A stretch of DNA of 64,000 bases from Nocardioides soli (GTDB taxonomy: Bacteria > Actinomycetota > Actinomycetes > Propionibacteriales > Nocardioidaceae): contig NZ_JACHWR010000001.1 of NCBI RefSeq assembly GCF_014191495.1, forward strand, positions 372,001 to 436,000, given 5' to 3'. The notes under the pieces were generated by a model. It ran no database searches and was not told where the DNA came from. It worked only from the letters and a program-made list of their open reading frames with translations. Positions 55,070 to 63,624 of the stretch are shown here, in pieces. The position numbers were made by a program, and so were the translations under genes. Position 1 is the stretch's first letter; each line of letters begins with the position of its first letter.

Positions 55070-55858
55070 ATGACCGCGAGCCCGGCCACCGCGAGCCCGC
55101 TCGACCGCTTCCGGCTCGACCACCAGGTGGTCGTCGTCACCGGGGCCAGCTCCGGCCTCGGCCTCGGCTTCGCCCGCGCCACCGCCGCCGTCGGAGCCAC
55201 GCTCGTCCTGGCCGCGCGGCGGGAGGACCGGCTCACCGCCGTGGCCGACGAGCTGCGCCGGAGCGGCACCACGGTGCTCACCCACCGCACGGACGTGTCC
55301 CGGCCGGAGGAGTGTGACGACCTGGCGGCGGCCGCCGTCGCGGAGTTCGGGCGCATCGACGTGCTGGTGAACAACGCCGGGCTGGGTCCCGCCGGCGCCG
55401 CGCTGCGCGAGGACCCCGACGTGTTCGGCACCGTCATCGACGTGAACCTCAACGGCACCTACTGGATGGCCCGGGCCTGCGCTCCGCACATGCCCCGGGG
55501 GTCGTCGATCGTCAACGTCGCCAGCGTCCTGGCCCTGGTGGCCTCCCGCTTCCCACAGGCGCACTACGCGGCCAGCAAGGCCGGGGTCCTCGGCCTGACC
55601 CGCGACCTGGCCCAGCAGTGGTCGGCCCGGCGCGGGATCCGGGTGAACGCGCTCTGCCCGGGCTACTTCGCCAGCGAGATGACGGCGTCCGAGGGCGCGG
55701 AGCTGCTGCGTGGGATGGTGGCCGACCACAGCATCCTCGGCCGCTTCGGCGAGCAGGAGGAGCTCGATGCGGCGCTGCTCTTCCTGGCCTCGCCGGCATC
55801 GTCGTACATGACCGGAGGCTCCCTGGTCGTCGACGGCGGGCTCAGCGCCATCGTCTGA
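55070..55858 (+). CDS. short-chain dehydrogenase/reductase
   Basis: Classical SDR of 262 residues. TGASSGLGLGF (residues 24-34) is the NAD(P) glycine motif, NNAG the beta-4 motif, and Ser152/Tyr166/Lys170 the catalytic triad (HYAASK). It could reduce or oxidise a hydroxyacyl intermediate of the preceding two enzymes. GAGAGCAGGC precedes the ATG. It is convergent with the TauE-family gene, with 9 bp between the two stops. Confidence 0.93.
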   Translation: MTASPATASPLDRFRLDHQVVVVTGASSGLGLGFARATAAVGATLVLAARREDRLTAVADELRRSGTTVLTHRTDVSRPEECDDLAAAAVAEFGRIDVLVNNAGLGPAGAALREDPDVFGTVIDVNLNGTYWMARACAPHMPRGSSIVNVASVLALVASRFPQAHYAASKAGVLGLTRDLAQQWSARRGIRVNALCPGYFASEMTASEGAELLRGMVADHSILGRFGEQEELDAALLFLASPASSYMTGGSLVVDGGLSAIV

Positions 55859-55867
55859 CACGCCGCC

Positions 55868-56713
55868 TCAGGAGCGTCCGGTCACCGACCGCGGCCGCTC
55901 GACCCACGCCCGACCGCCCAGCGCGAGGGCGACCACGGCGAGCACCAGCACGCCCGGCAGCAGCCAGCTCGACGGAGCCGCCTGCTCCAACAGCACGAAG
56001 GTCCCGATCACGAGCACGAACCAGCCGAAGAGCGCCCGGAGCCGGTCCTCGGGGATCCGGCCGGTGAGCCGGCCGCCGACGACGGTGCCGCAGATCGCCA
56101 CGGCGGTGACCGGGAGCGCGAGGTCCCAGGGGATCGAGACGGTGGTGAGGTAGCCGGCCAGGCCCGCCGCGGACTTCATCGCGATCACGACCAGCGACGT
56201 GCCGACGGCGACCGACATCGGCAGCCCGCCCAGCAGCACGAGGGCCGGAACCACGAGGAACCCTCCCCCGGCGCCGACGAGCCCCGTCAGCAGTCCCACG
56301 ACAACGCCGTCGACCAGCGCCCGGGCCACCCTGAGCTCACCGGCGGCCGGCGCCACGCGCGGCCCGCGCAGCATGGCGACGGCGGTGGCGATCATCATCG
56401 TCGCGAAGGCCGTCAGCAGGAGCCGTCCCGGCAGGTGGCCGGCGACGAGGCCGCCGACGAACGCGCCGACCATCCCGCCCAGGCCGAACACCGCGCCCGT
56501 GCGCCAGCGGATCCGGCCCGCGCGGGCGTGCGTGACCGCGCCCACCGCCGAGGTCGTCCCGACCACGAGCAGCGACGTCGCGATCGCCTCCTTGGCGTCG
56601 AGGCCGGCGACGTACACGAGGATCGGGACGGTCAGGATCGACCCGCCACCGCCGAGGGCCCCGAGCGCGACGCCGACGACGAGCGAGAGCGCCAGGACGA
56701 GGACGAGGGTCAT
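55868..56713 (-). CDS. TauE/SafE-family sulfite/anion exporter
   Basis: Membrane protein of 281 residues with seven to eight helices: LVLVLALSLVVGVALGALGGGGSIL at the N-terminus (the GGGGS of the family), VGTTSAVGAVTHARAG, GLLTGLVGAGGGFLVVPALVLLGG and WDLALPVTAVAICGTVVGGRL. TauE/SafE proteins carry sulfite, sulfoacetate or other sulfonated anions. The ATG at 56713 overlaps the stop of the persulfide dioxygenase gene (ATGA), so it is the last gene of the operon and probably exports the sulfite that the dioxygenase makes. Confidence 0.88.
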   Translation of the reverse strand: MTLVLVLALSLVVGVALGALGGGGSILTVPILVYVAGLDAKEAIATSLLVVGTTSAVGAVTHARAGRIRWRTGAVFGLGGMVGAFVGGLVAGHLPGRLLLTAFATMMIATAVAMLRGPRVAPAAGELRVARALVDGVVVGLLTGLVGAGGGFLVVPALVLLGGLPMSVAVGTSLVVIAMKSAAGLAGYLTTVSIPWDLALPVTAVAICGTVVGGRLTGRIPEDRLRALFGWFVLVIGTFVLLEQAAPSSWLLPGVLVLAVVALALGGRAWVERPRSVTGRS

Positions 56714-58116
56714 GCCGACCGGGTGAGCACGGGGAGACCCGCGTCGGCGGCCCGGCCGAAGTGGTCGTCGACCGCGACGACGTCGCGCCCCTCCGCCGCC
56801 AGCAACGACGCGGCAATCGACGCCCGGTAGCCGCTCTGGCAGTGGATCCACAGCGGGCGCCGCGGCAGTTCACCGTGCCGCGCGCGCAGCTCGTGCAACG
56901 GCACGTTCACCGCCCCGTCGATGTGCCCGGCGTCGAACTCCTCGGCCCGTCGTACGTCGAGGACGTCCACCGGCTGCCGCGCGAGGACGGCGGCCAGGCG
57001 GGGGAAGTCCGCCTGCTCGAACGAGCCCAGGGGCCGCTCGTCCCACCGCTCGGGCGAGCCCGTGGTCGCGGCCACCGGCCGCTCGATCCCGATGCGCATC
57101 AGCTCGACCTGGGCCGCGGCGACCTCGTCGGGTCGCGACCCCAGCAGCGTGAGCGGGGTGCCCCAGTCGAAGAGCCAGCCGAGGTTCGTCGCGAAGGCCC
57201 CGTCGAGGCCGACGTTGACGCTGCCGCGGACGTGACCGGTCGCGAAGGCGGTGCGGCCGCGCAGGTCGACGACCCACTCCCCCGCGTCGATGCGGCGCCG
57301 GATCTCCGCCGCCGTCGCCTCCCGGGGCGGCGTGAGGTCGCCGCGGCCGGGACCCGCCACGTTGAGCGGCGCGATGTGGGCGTAGTAGCTCGGCCACGGC
57401 CCGAGACCCGCGAGCAGCTCCCGCACGTACGTCGCCTCGTCGTCGACCAGCACCGGGTTCGTCCTGCGCTCGTCGCCGATCGTGGAGTCCACCGCGTCGG
57501 ACTGGGTGGCCGAGCAGAACGACCCGAACCCGTGGGTGGGGTAGAGCCTCGCGTCGTCGGGAAGCAGCCGCCCGAGCCGGTGCGCCGAGCCGTGCTGCAG
57601 CCGGGCGAGCCGGTCGGTGTGCTCCTCGCCCAGCAGGTCCGGCCGGCCGGTCGAGCCGTAGAGCAGGGAGCCGCCGGAGAACACCGCTCGCCCCAGGTCG
57701 GCGTCCCGGTCCCGCAGCACGTAGGAGAGGTGGTGGAACGTGTGGCCCGGAGTGGCGACCACCTCCACCCGCATCCGGTCTCCGACCTCGAGGAGCTGTC
57801 CGTCGCGCAACGGCTCCCGGTCGAAGGCGACCTCGTCGGCGCCGTTGAGCAGGTACGCCGCACCGGTCTCGCGGGCCAGGGTCAGGCCGCCGGTGACGTA
57901 GTCGTTGTGGACGTGCGTCTCGAAGACGTGGGTCAGCGACAGCCGCTCGCGGTCCAGCACCTCGAGCACCCGGTCGATGTCGCGCTGCGGGTCGACCACG
58001 AACGCGACCGACCCGTCGTGCACCAGGTAGCTGCGGTCCCCGAGGCTGGAGGTCTCGACGGTGACGACGTGGAGCCCCGCGGTGGTCCGGTGCCGGTCGA
58101 CACCCGTCGCGCTCAT
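56710..58116 (-). CDS. persulfide dioxygenase-rhodanese fusion
   Basis: Protein of 468 residues with a metallo-beta-lactamase domain and two rhodanese domains. The iron site motif is ETHVHNDYVTGG (His68, His70, Asp72 and Tyr73 in the place of the usual DH), with HTFHHLSYVL further on. The first rhodanese domain (about residue 280-370) lacks the active Cys. The second has Cys426 in WIHCQSGYRA. The fold oxidises glutathione or other persulfides to sulfite and swaps sulfane sulfur. The GTG/ATG start at 58116 overlaps the molybdenum-subunit gene by 4 nt (ATGA). Confidence 0.9.
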   Translation of the reverse strand: MSATGVDRHRTTAGLHVVTVETSSLGDRSYLVHDGSVAFVVDPQRDIDRVLEVLDRERLSLTHVFETHVHNDYVTGGLTLARETGAAYLLNGADEVAFDREPLRDGQLLEVGDRMRVEVVATPGHTFHHLSYVLRDRDADLGRAVFSGGSLLYGSTGRPDLLGEEHTDRLARLQHGSAHRLGRLLPDDARLYPTHGFGSFCSATQSDAVDSTIGDERRTNPVLVDDEATYVRELLAGLGPWPSYYAHIAPLNVAGPGRGDLTPPREATAAEIRRRIDAGEWVVDLRGRTAFATGHVRGSVNVGLDGAFATNLGWLFDWGTPLTLLGSRPDEVAAAQVELMRIGIERPVAATTGSPERWDERPLGSFEQADFPRLAAVLARQPVDVLDVRRAEEFDAGHIDGAVNVPLHELRARHGELPRRPLWIHCQSGYRASIAASLLAAEGRDVVAVDDHFGRAADAGLPVLTRSA

Positions 58117-60413
58117 GCCCGGCCCCCCTCGTCGACGCACGCCAGCACGGTCTCCGCGAGCATCGGCAGCGTGGCCGGCCGGGCACCCACGGCGTCCTCG
58201 ACCGCGCTGGCCAGGGTGGCCGCGCACGGACCGATCGGCGGCTCGCCGATACCGCGGGCGTGGAACGGGCCCACGCCCTCACCGGACTCGAGGATCGCCA
58301 CCTCGATCTCCGGGCAGTCGGCGGCGGTCGGGATGGCGTACTGGTAGAACGCGCCGGTCAGGTTGACGCCCTCGTCGTACACGATCCGCTCCGTCAGCGC
58401 GTAGCCGATGCCCTGGACGACCGCACCCTGGATCTGGCCGCGGACGCTCAGCGGGTTGATGGCCCGACCCACGTCGTGGGCGGCCACGTAGCGCAGCGGC
58501 CGCACCTGCCCGGTGCGGGTGTCGACCTCGACGTACGCCGCGTGCGCACCGAAGGTGAAGTCCGGCACGATCCGCTCGGAGTCGACCAGCTCGGTCACCG
58601 GCTCGCCCGTCGGCGCGAAGTAGGTCCGCATCGCGTTGATCGCGACCCCGGACGCCAGGCACATGGCCACCACCTCGGCCAGCGGCACCACGCCGCCCGG
58701 GGTGAGCACGCCGCCCTCGGTGAGCGTCAGCTCCGACACGGGCTGCCCGGTGCCCTGCGCCACGCCTTCGAGCAGCTGGCCGCGCAGCTCCTCGGCCGCG
58801 GACAGCACGGCGTTGCCGGACATGTACAGCTGGCGGGTGGCCGTGGTGCGTCCCGCCAACGGTGTGCGTGCGCTGTCGCCGAAGTGCACCGTGACGCTGT
58901 CCATCGGCACATGCAGCACCTCGGCGGCGATCTGCGCGAGCGACGAGACCTGGCCGCCGCCCACGTCCGGGACGCCGCAGCGCACGACGACGCCGCCGTC
59001 GCGCTCGCAGCCCACCCACGCCGACGCGGAGTCGTTCATCCAGGCGACCCGGCCGTAGGGCTGCACGTTGCAGGCCAGCCCGAGTCCGACCCGGTGCTCC
59101 GGGGACGACGGCTCCGGTCGCGGGCCGATCGCCTCCAGCACCGCGTCGATGCACTGCGGCAGCCACACCGCGGTCTCGATCCGCTGGCCCGCCGGGATCC
59201 GGTCACCGACGACGAAGGCGTTGGCCTTGCGCACCTCGACCCGGTCCCGGCCCGCGGCGTCGGCGACCCTGTCGATCTGGGCCTCGTAGGCGAGCACGGG
59301 CTGCATCCCGCCGAAGCCGCGGAACGCCGAGCCCGGCGTGTTGTTCGTGTACGCCGCGCGCGAGTGCACCCGCACGTTGTCACAGCGGTAGGGCCCGGCG
59401 GCGTTCAGCGTGATGTAGAGCAGCACGAAGCCGCTCAGCAGCGGGTAGGCGCCCGCATCGGAGACGATCTCGATGTCGTGGGCCAGCAACGTGCCGTCCG
59501 CGGCCGCCGCCGTGCGGTAGCGCATCCGCACCGGGTGCCGCTTGGCCCGCGCGGTCAGCGACTCCTGGCGGCTCCACACCATCTTGACCGGCCGCCCGGT
59601 CCGCTGCACCGCCAGCGCGATGTAGGGCTCGACGGTCATGTCCTCCTTGCCGCCGAAGCCGCCGCCGAGGTACGGCGCCTGCACCCGGACCTTGGAGTCC
59701 GGCAACCCGACGATGTGGGCGATCCGCCGGTAGTGCTCGATCTCCTGGGTGGAGGCCTTGATGTTGATGACGCCTTCGTCGTCCAGCCAGCCGATGCCGG
59801 TCTCGAGCTCCAGGTAGGCATGGTCGACGACCTGCGCCTCGTAGCTGCCCTCGACCACGATCGGGGCCTCGGCGAACGCGCGGTCGACGTCTCCCCGGTC
59901 GATGCGCCACTGGCTGAGCAGGTTGCCACCCTCGTGCACCTCCGGCGATCCCGGCTCCAGTGCCCGCTCCGGGTCGGAGACGACTGGGAGCACGTCGTAC
60001 TCCACCTCGACGAGCGCCTCCGCCGCGGCGAGCGCGCGCGGGCTCTCGGCCACGATCAGGGCGACCGGCTCGCCGTGGTAGCGCACCCGCTCGACGGCGA
60101 GCACCCATGACGGCGGCAGCGGCCGGCCCTTGATGCCCGCGGTGTTGGTCGGGATCTCGTTGTTCGGCACGTCCTCGCCGAAGAGCACCGCGACCACACC
60201 CGGCACCTGGAGGGCCGCGGACGCGTCCCGCGAGACGATCCGCGCCGACGGCACGGGCGAGCGCACCAGTCGGGCGTGGAGCTGCCCGGCGATGTCGACG
60301 TCGCCGGCGTACCGGGTCCGGCCGCGCAGCTTCTCGTGGGAGTCGCGGCGCGGCACCGCCTGGTTGACGACACGGGTAGTCGAGGCCGTCCGGCTCGAGA
60401 GCGTCTCGGTCAT
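58113..60413 (-). CDS. molybdenum-hydroxylase large subunit (xanthine dehydrogenase-type)
   Basis: Molybdopterin-binding subunit of 766 residues. DSHEKLRGRTRYAGDVDIAG opens it, APYLGGGFGGKEDMTVEPYIALAV is the molybdopterin loop, and SAFRGFGGMQ has the substrate Arg of xanthine-dehydrogenase type, not the Cys motif of CO dehydrogenase. The catalytic Glu724 lies in GIGEPPIGP near the C-terminus. The product hydroxylates a heterocycle or aldehyde at a carbon next to nitrogen. The gene overlaps both neighbours, PDO-rhodanese (4 nt) and the FeS subunit (4 nt). The substrate is not determined. Confidence 0.92.
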   Translation of the reverse strand: MTETLSSRTASTTRVVNQAVPRRDSHEKLRGRTRYAGDVDIAGQLHARLVRSPVPSARIVSRDASAALQVPGVVAVLFGEDVPNNEIPTNTAGIKGRPLPPSWVLAVERVRYHGEPVALIVAESPRALAAAEALVEVEYDVLPVVSDPERALEPGSPEVHEGGNLLSQWRIDRGDVDRAFAEAPIVVEGSYEAQVVDHAYLELETGIGWLDDEGVINIKASTQEIEHYRRIAHIVGLPDSKVRVQAPYLGGGFGGKEDMTVEPYIALAVQRTGRPVKMVWSRQESLTARAKRHPVRMRYRTAAAADGTLLAHDIEIVSDAGAYPLLSGFVLLYITLNAAGPYRCDNVRVHSRAAYTNNTPGSAFRGFGGMQPVLAYEAQIDRVADAAGRDRVEVRKANAFVVGDRIPAGQRIETAVWLPQCIDAVLEAIGPRPEPSSPEHRVGLGLACNVQPYGRVAWMNDSASAWVGCERDGGVVVRCGVPDVGGGQVSSLAQIAAEVLHVPMDSVTVHFGDSARTPLAGRTTATRQLYMSGNAVLSAAEELRGQLLEGVAQGTGQPVSELTLTEGGVLTPGGVVPLAEVVAMCLASGVAINAMRTYFAPTGEPVTELVDSERIVPDFTFGAHAAYVEVDTRTGQVRPLRYVAAHDVGRAINPLSVRGQIQGAVVQGIGYALTERIVYDEGVNLTGAFYQYAIPTAADCPEIEVAILESGEGVGPFHARGIGEPPIGPCAATLASAVEDAVGARPATLPMLAETVLACVDEGGRA

Positions 60414-60898
60414 CGCGTCGCCCCCTCTGCGGCCGCGTCGACCACCGCATCGACGATCGCCTGGTAGCCCGTGCAGCGGCAGAGATTGCCGTGCAGGTGC
60501 TCGCGCACGACGGCGGGCGTGACCTCGACACCGGACCGCAGCAGCTCGACGGCGGACATCAGCATCCCCTGGGTGCAGAAGCCGCACTGCGCGGCACCGG
60601 TCTCCCAGAACTTCGCCTGCAGTGGACTGAGCTCCTCGCCGTCGGCGAGGGAGGCACTGGTCTCCACCGCGGCCCCGTCGACCTGGACCGCGAGCGTCGT
60701 GCAGCCCGTTGCCGCACGGCCGTCGACGAGGACCGTGCAGGTGCCGCAGGTGCCTTCGTTGCAGCCCTCCTTCACCTCGTACGCGTGCGCCTGCTCACGC
60801 AACCAGCGCACCAACGTGGTGTCGGCCGGCGCCCGGCCGGTCACCTCCGCGCCGTTGAGCGTGATCGTCGTCTCCGCGGTGCCCATGCCGCCGGTCAT
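60410..60898 (-). CDS. molybdenum-hydroxylase 2Fe-2S subunit
   Basis: Small subunit of 162 residues with two [2Fe-2S] clusters. Cys46, Cys51, Cys54 and Cys66 (CNEGTCGTC...C) form the plant-type cluster; Cys105, Cys108, Cys140 and Cys142 (CGFC...CRC) form the second. It transfers electrons from the Mo site to the FAD subunit. It overlaps the large subunit by 4 nt and the FAD subunit by one base. Confidence 0.94.
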   Translation of the reverse strand: MTGGMGTAETTITLNGAEVTGRAPADTTLVRWLREQAHAYEVKEGCNEGTCGTCTVLVDGRAATGCTTLAVQVDGAAVETSASLADGEELSPLQAKFWETGAAQCGFCTQGMLMSAVELLRSGVEVTPAVVREHLHGNLCRCTGYQAIVDAVVDAAAEGATR

Positions 60899-61767
60899 CA
60901 GTGGTCCCTCCTCGCATCGGCGCAGGCCTCCCGGACCGCGCGCACCGCCATCGCCTCGATCAGTCGGGCCCGCTCCGACGCCGCGCAGTACGGGTCGTCG
61001 GCCACGTCGAGCTCCCCAGCGAGTCCGGTGATCGACCGAACGCCCTCCTCCACGGTCAGGCCGGTCAGCCGCCGCTCGACGGCGTCCAGGCGCAGCGGCC
61101 GGTCGGCCGCGCCGGTCACCCCGATCGCCACGCTGCTGATCCGTCCGCCGTCCAGGGCGACACCCGCGGCGGCGGACGCCAGCGCGAAGTCCCCGGACCT
61201 GCGGGAGTACTCCTGGAAGCCCCAGCCGTGCCCGGGACGGAGCGGCACCCGGACCGCCGTGACCAGCTCGCCGGGCGCGAGATCGGTCTGGTAGTAGCCC
61301 AGGGAGAAGGCGCGCGCCGGGCGCCACTCGGCGCCGGCCCGGCTCTCGACCTGGTAGTCGGCGTCGAGCACATGGCAGCTCACCGGCAGCTCGGCGGCGG
61401 CGTCGCCGTGCGCGACCGAGCCCCCGATGGTGCCCCGGTTGCGGATCCGCTGGCTGCCGATGTGAGCGGCCGCGCGGGCCAGCAACGGCGCGTGCTCGGC
61501 GATCACGGGGTCGCTGGTCAGCTCCGCGTGCGTGACCGCGGCGCCGATGACCAGATGGTCACCCTCCACGCCGACGCTGCGCAGCCCCGGGATCGCGGAG
61601 ACGTCGACGAGGAACGCCGGGGCCGCGAGCCCCAGGTTCATCATCGGCACCAGGCTCTGGCCACCGGAGATCGGTCGGGCGTCCTCGCCGCCCTCGGCCA
61701 GCAGGACGATCGCCTCGGGGACGCTGCGGGCCCGCTCGTAGGCCATCGAGGTCAGCACGTCGGACAT
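60898..61767 (-). CDS. molybdenum-hydroxylase FAD subunit (CoxM/CutM family)
   Basis: FAD-binding subunit of 289 residues. AEGGEDARPISGGQSLVPMMNLGLA is the N-terminal FAD loop, and the second loop is RNRGTIGGSVAHGDAAAELP. The middle strand pattern and a C-terminal CO-dehydrogenase-flavoprotein domain follow. It accepts electrons from the FeS subunit. The start at 61767 shares one base with the CoxG stop (TGATG). Together with the two neighbouring genes it makes the usual L-M-S trio, here in the order FAD-FeS-Mo. Confidence 0.93.
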   Translation of the reverse strand: MSDVLTSMAYERARSVPEAIVLLAEGGEDARPISGGQSLVPMMNLGLAAPAFLVDVSAIPGLRSVGVEGDHLVIGAAVTHAELTSDPVIAEHAPLLARAAAHIGSQRIRNRGTIGGSVAHGDAAAELPVSCHVLDADYQVESRAGAEWRPARAFSLGYYQTDLAPGELVTAVRVPLRPGHGWGFQEYSRRSGDFALASAAAGVALDGGRISSVAIGVTGAADRPLRLDAVERRLTGLTVEEGVRSITGLAGELDVADDPYCAASERARLIEAMAVRAVREACADARRDH

Positions 61768-62408
61768 CAGCGTCCCCCACTCCGCCGACCGACGCGGCCC
61801 AGCAGGATGCCGACGACCACCGCCACCGCGACGGCTGCGACGCCGGCGAGCACCTTCGTCGACACCGGCGAGGCGTCCAGCAGGTTGATCGGCTCGACGG
61901 GTTCGACCGGCGGGGCGGGCGGCGACGTGTCGCCGGGGCGGCCGGCGTCCGCGGGCCGGGTCGCCGGCTCCTCCAGCCTGGCCGCGAGGCAGTCGGCGAA
62001 CTGGCCCATCAGCTTCGCGCTCAGCTCCTTGATCGGTCCCTGGCCGAGCTGGGCCACCCGGCCGGTGAGCCCGAGGTCCGTGGCCAGGCACACCTGCGTG
62101 CCGCCGGGGGCCTCGGCCAGCGAGGCCTTGATCGTCGCCTTCACCGTCCCGCCGCCACGGCCGTCGCGGCCGCCGGCCTCGATCGTGGCGATCATGCTCT
62201 CGTCGTCCTTGACCACGAACGCCGCCTCCCCGGCGTAGCTCATGTTCATCGGGCCGATGCGGAGCGCGACCCGCCCGGTGAGCGTGTCTCCCGCCACCGA
62301 CTCCACCGTCGCACCGGGCAGGCACGGGGCCACCCGACCGAGGTCGGTGAGGAACTCCCAGGCCCGCTCCGGGGTCGCGGGGACGGTGAACTGGTTGTCG
62401 ATGCGCAC
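61767..62408 (-). CDS. CoxG-family SRPBCC protein with C-terminal membrane anchor
   Basis: Protein of 213 residues. A START/SRPBCC fold with RIDNQFTVPATPERAWEFLTDLGRVAPCLPGATVE and a later KATIKASL block, then a Pro/Ala linker (PPAPPVEPVEP) and a C-terminal TM helix (STKVLAGVAAVAVAVVVGILLGRVG) with a basic tail. CoxG of carboxydotrophs recruits a molybdenum hydroxylase to the membrane, and this context is the same. GTG start at 62408; overlaps the FAD subunit by three bases (TGATG). It predicts membrane-linked electron flow. Confidence 0.88.
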   Translation of the reverse strand: MRIDNQFTVPATPERAWEFLTDLGRVAPCLPGATVESVAGDTLTGRVALRIGPMNMSYAGEAAFVVKDDESMIATIEAGGRDGRGGGTVKATIKASLAEAPGGTQVCLATDLGLTGRVAQLGQGPIKELSAKLMGQFADCLAARLEEPATRPADAGRPGDTSPPAPPVEPVEPINLLDASPVSTKVLAGVAAVAVAVVVGILLGRVGRRSGGR

Positions 62409-62421
62409 GCTGGCTCCTGTC

Positions 62422-62808
62422 CTACTGCTGATCGGGTTCGCGGACCGCGGCCACCGCCTGGACCTCCAGGCGCCACGCGGGGTTGAGGAAGCCCGAGACC
62501 TCGACGACGGTGCTGGTGGGTCGATGGTCGCCGAAGAACCGGCCGCGGACCGCCGAGACCGCGGCACCGTCGCCGATGTCTCGCAGGAACGTCGTGATCG
62601 ACACGACGTCCGCCATCGTCAGTCCCTGGTCGGCCAGGCATGCCTCGAGGTTGGCGAAGACCTGCTCGGCCTGGGCGGCCAGGTCGTCTGCGGGCAGGTG
62701 GTTGCCGTCCCGGTCGACCGGCACCTGGCCGGAGACGAAGCACAGCCCGGCGGCGACGACCGTCTGCGCGTAGGCCCCGAGCGGGGCGGGTCCCCTGGCC
62801 GGGCTCAT
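62422..62808 (-). CDS. RidA/YjgF-family protein
   Basis: Protein of 128 residues. APLGAYAQTVVAAGLCFVSGQVPVDRDGN and ANLEACLADQGLTMADVVSITTFL are the RidA blocks, and a typical Arg lies in AVRGRFFG. RidA enzymes hydrolyse imines and enamines from PLP-dependent or other oxidative steps. In the catabolic cluster it may deal with a reactive imine or enamine intermediate. Overlaps the sulfurtransferase by 4 nt (ATGA); a 13-bp gap precedes CoxG. Confidence 0.9.
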   Translation of the reverse strand: MSPARGPAPLGAYAQTVVAAGLCFVSGQVPVDRDGNHLPADDLAAQAEQVFANLEACLADQGLTMADVVSITTFLRDIGDGAAVSAVRGRFFGDHRPTSTVVEVSGFLNPAWRLEVQAVAAVREPDQQ

Positions 62809-63623
62809 GCGTGCCTCTCGATCGGGTTCTCGTCGTGCCGGGACCACTCCGACCACGAGCCGTCGTAGAGGGTGAGGTTCTCGTACCCGGCGTCGCGGAG
62901 GGACACCAGCACCGCCGCCGCCGAGACGCCGCCGCCGCAGTAGAGGACGGTGGGCCCCTCCTGGGCGACACCGGCCGCCGCGGCCAGTGCGACGACCTCC
63001 GCCCCCCGCTTGAAGCGTCCGTCGTCCCCGACCAGGGTCGGCGACGGGAGCCGGGTCGCACCGGGGATCCGCCCGGCCGAGGTGTCGAACGTCGCGTCCA
63101 TCCGGCAGTCGACCAGGCGGACGTCGTCGCGGTCGAGCAGGGCGCGGACCTCCGCCATCTCCCGGCGGAGCTGCCGCGACCCGTCGACGAGGAAGCTTCG
63201 TGGCTGCGGGAGCTCGTCGGCCTCGCCGACCGACACCGGCAGGCCGACCTCCTCCCAGGCGGGGAAGCCGCCGTCGAGCACCGCGACCCGCTCGTGCCCG
63301 TAGTGCAGCAGCGCCCACACCAGCCGGGACGCGGTGAAGAGCGAGTTGTCGTCGTAGGCGACGACCAGCGTGTCGTTGTCGACGCCGAGTCGCGACATCG
63401 CCGCCGCGAACTCGTCGGCCGGGGGCAGCATGCCCTCGACGCCGTCGACGGTCGTGCCCCAGTCGTCGATCCAGTCGGCATGCACGGCGCCGCGCACGTG
63501 GCCGGCCGCCCACATCTCCCGCCCCGTCGGTCCGTCGGCCAAGGAGGCGCGGGTGTCGACGACGCGGACGTCGGGCCGGTCGAGCAGGTCCGCCACGGCG
63601 GCGGGGTCGAGATACAGGTTCAC
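62805..63623 (-). CDS. tandem-rhodanese sulfurtransferase
   Basis: Thiosulfate/3-mercaptopyruvate sulfurtransferase of 272 residues with two rhodanese domains. The active Cys229 lies in YCGGGVSAAAV of the second domain, close to the CG(S)GV signature of mercaptopyruvate sulfurtransferases. The first domain (VRVVDTRASLADG...RGAVHADWIDDWG) is the inactive partner. The GTG at 63623 is used since the chain opens NLYLDPAAVADLLDR. It overlaps RidA at its 3' end and follows the ABC ATPase after only 1 bp. Confidence 0.9.
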   Translation of the reverse strand: MNLYLDPAAVADLLDRPDVRVVDTRASLADGPTGREMWAAGHVRGAVHADWIDDWGTTVDGVEGMLPPADEFAAAMSRLGVDNDTLVVAYDDNSLFTASRLVWALLHYGHERVAVLDGGFPAWEEVGLPVSVGEADELPQPRSFLVDGSRQLRREMAEVRALLDRDDVRLVDCRMDATFDTSAGRIPGATRLPSPTLVGDDGRFKRGAEVVALAAAAGVAQEGPTVLYCGGGVSAAAVLVSLRDAGYENLTLYDGSWSEWSRHDENPIERHA

Positions 63624-63624
63624 G

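Noticed and set aside
58113..61767. CO dehydrogenase (CoxMSL)
   Set aside because: The large subunit has AFRGFG, the XDH-type substrate motif, without the Cys motif of the CO enzyme, and the gene neighbours are sulfur enzymes.
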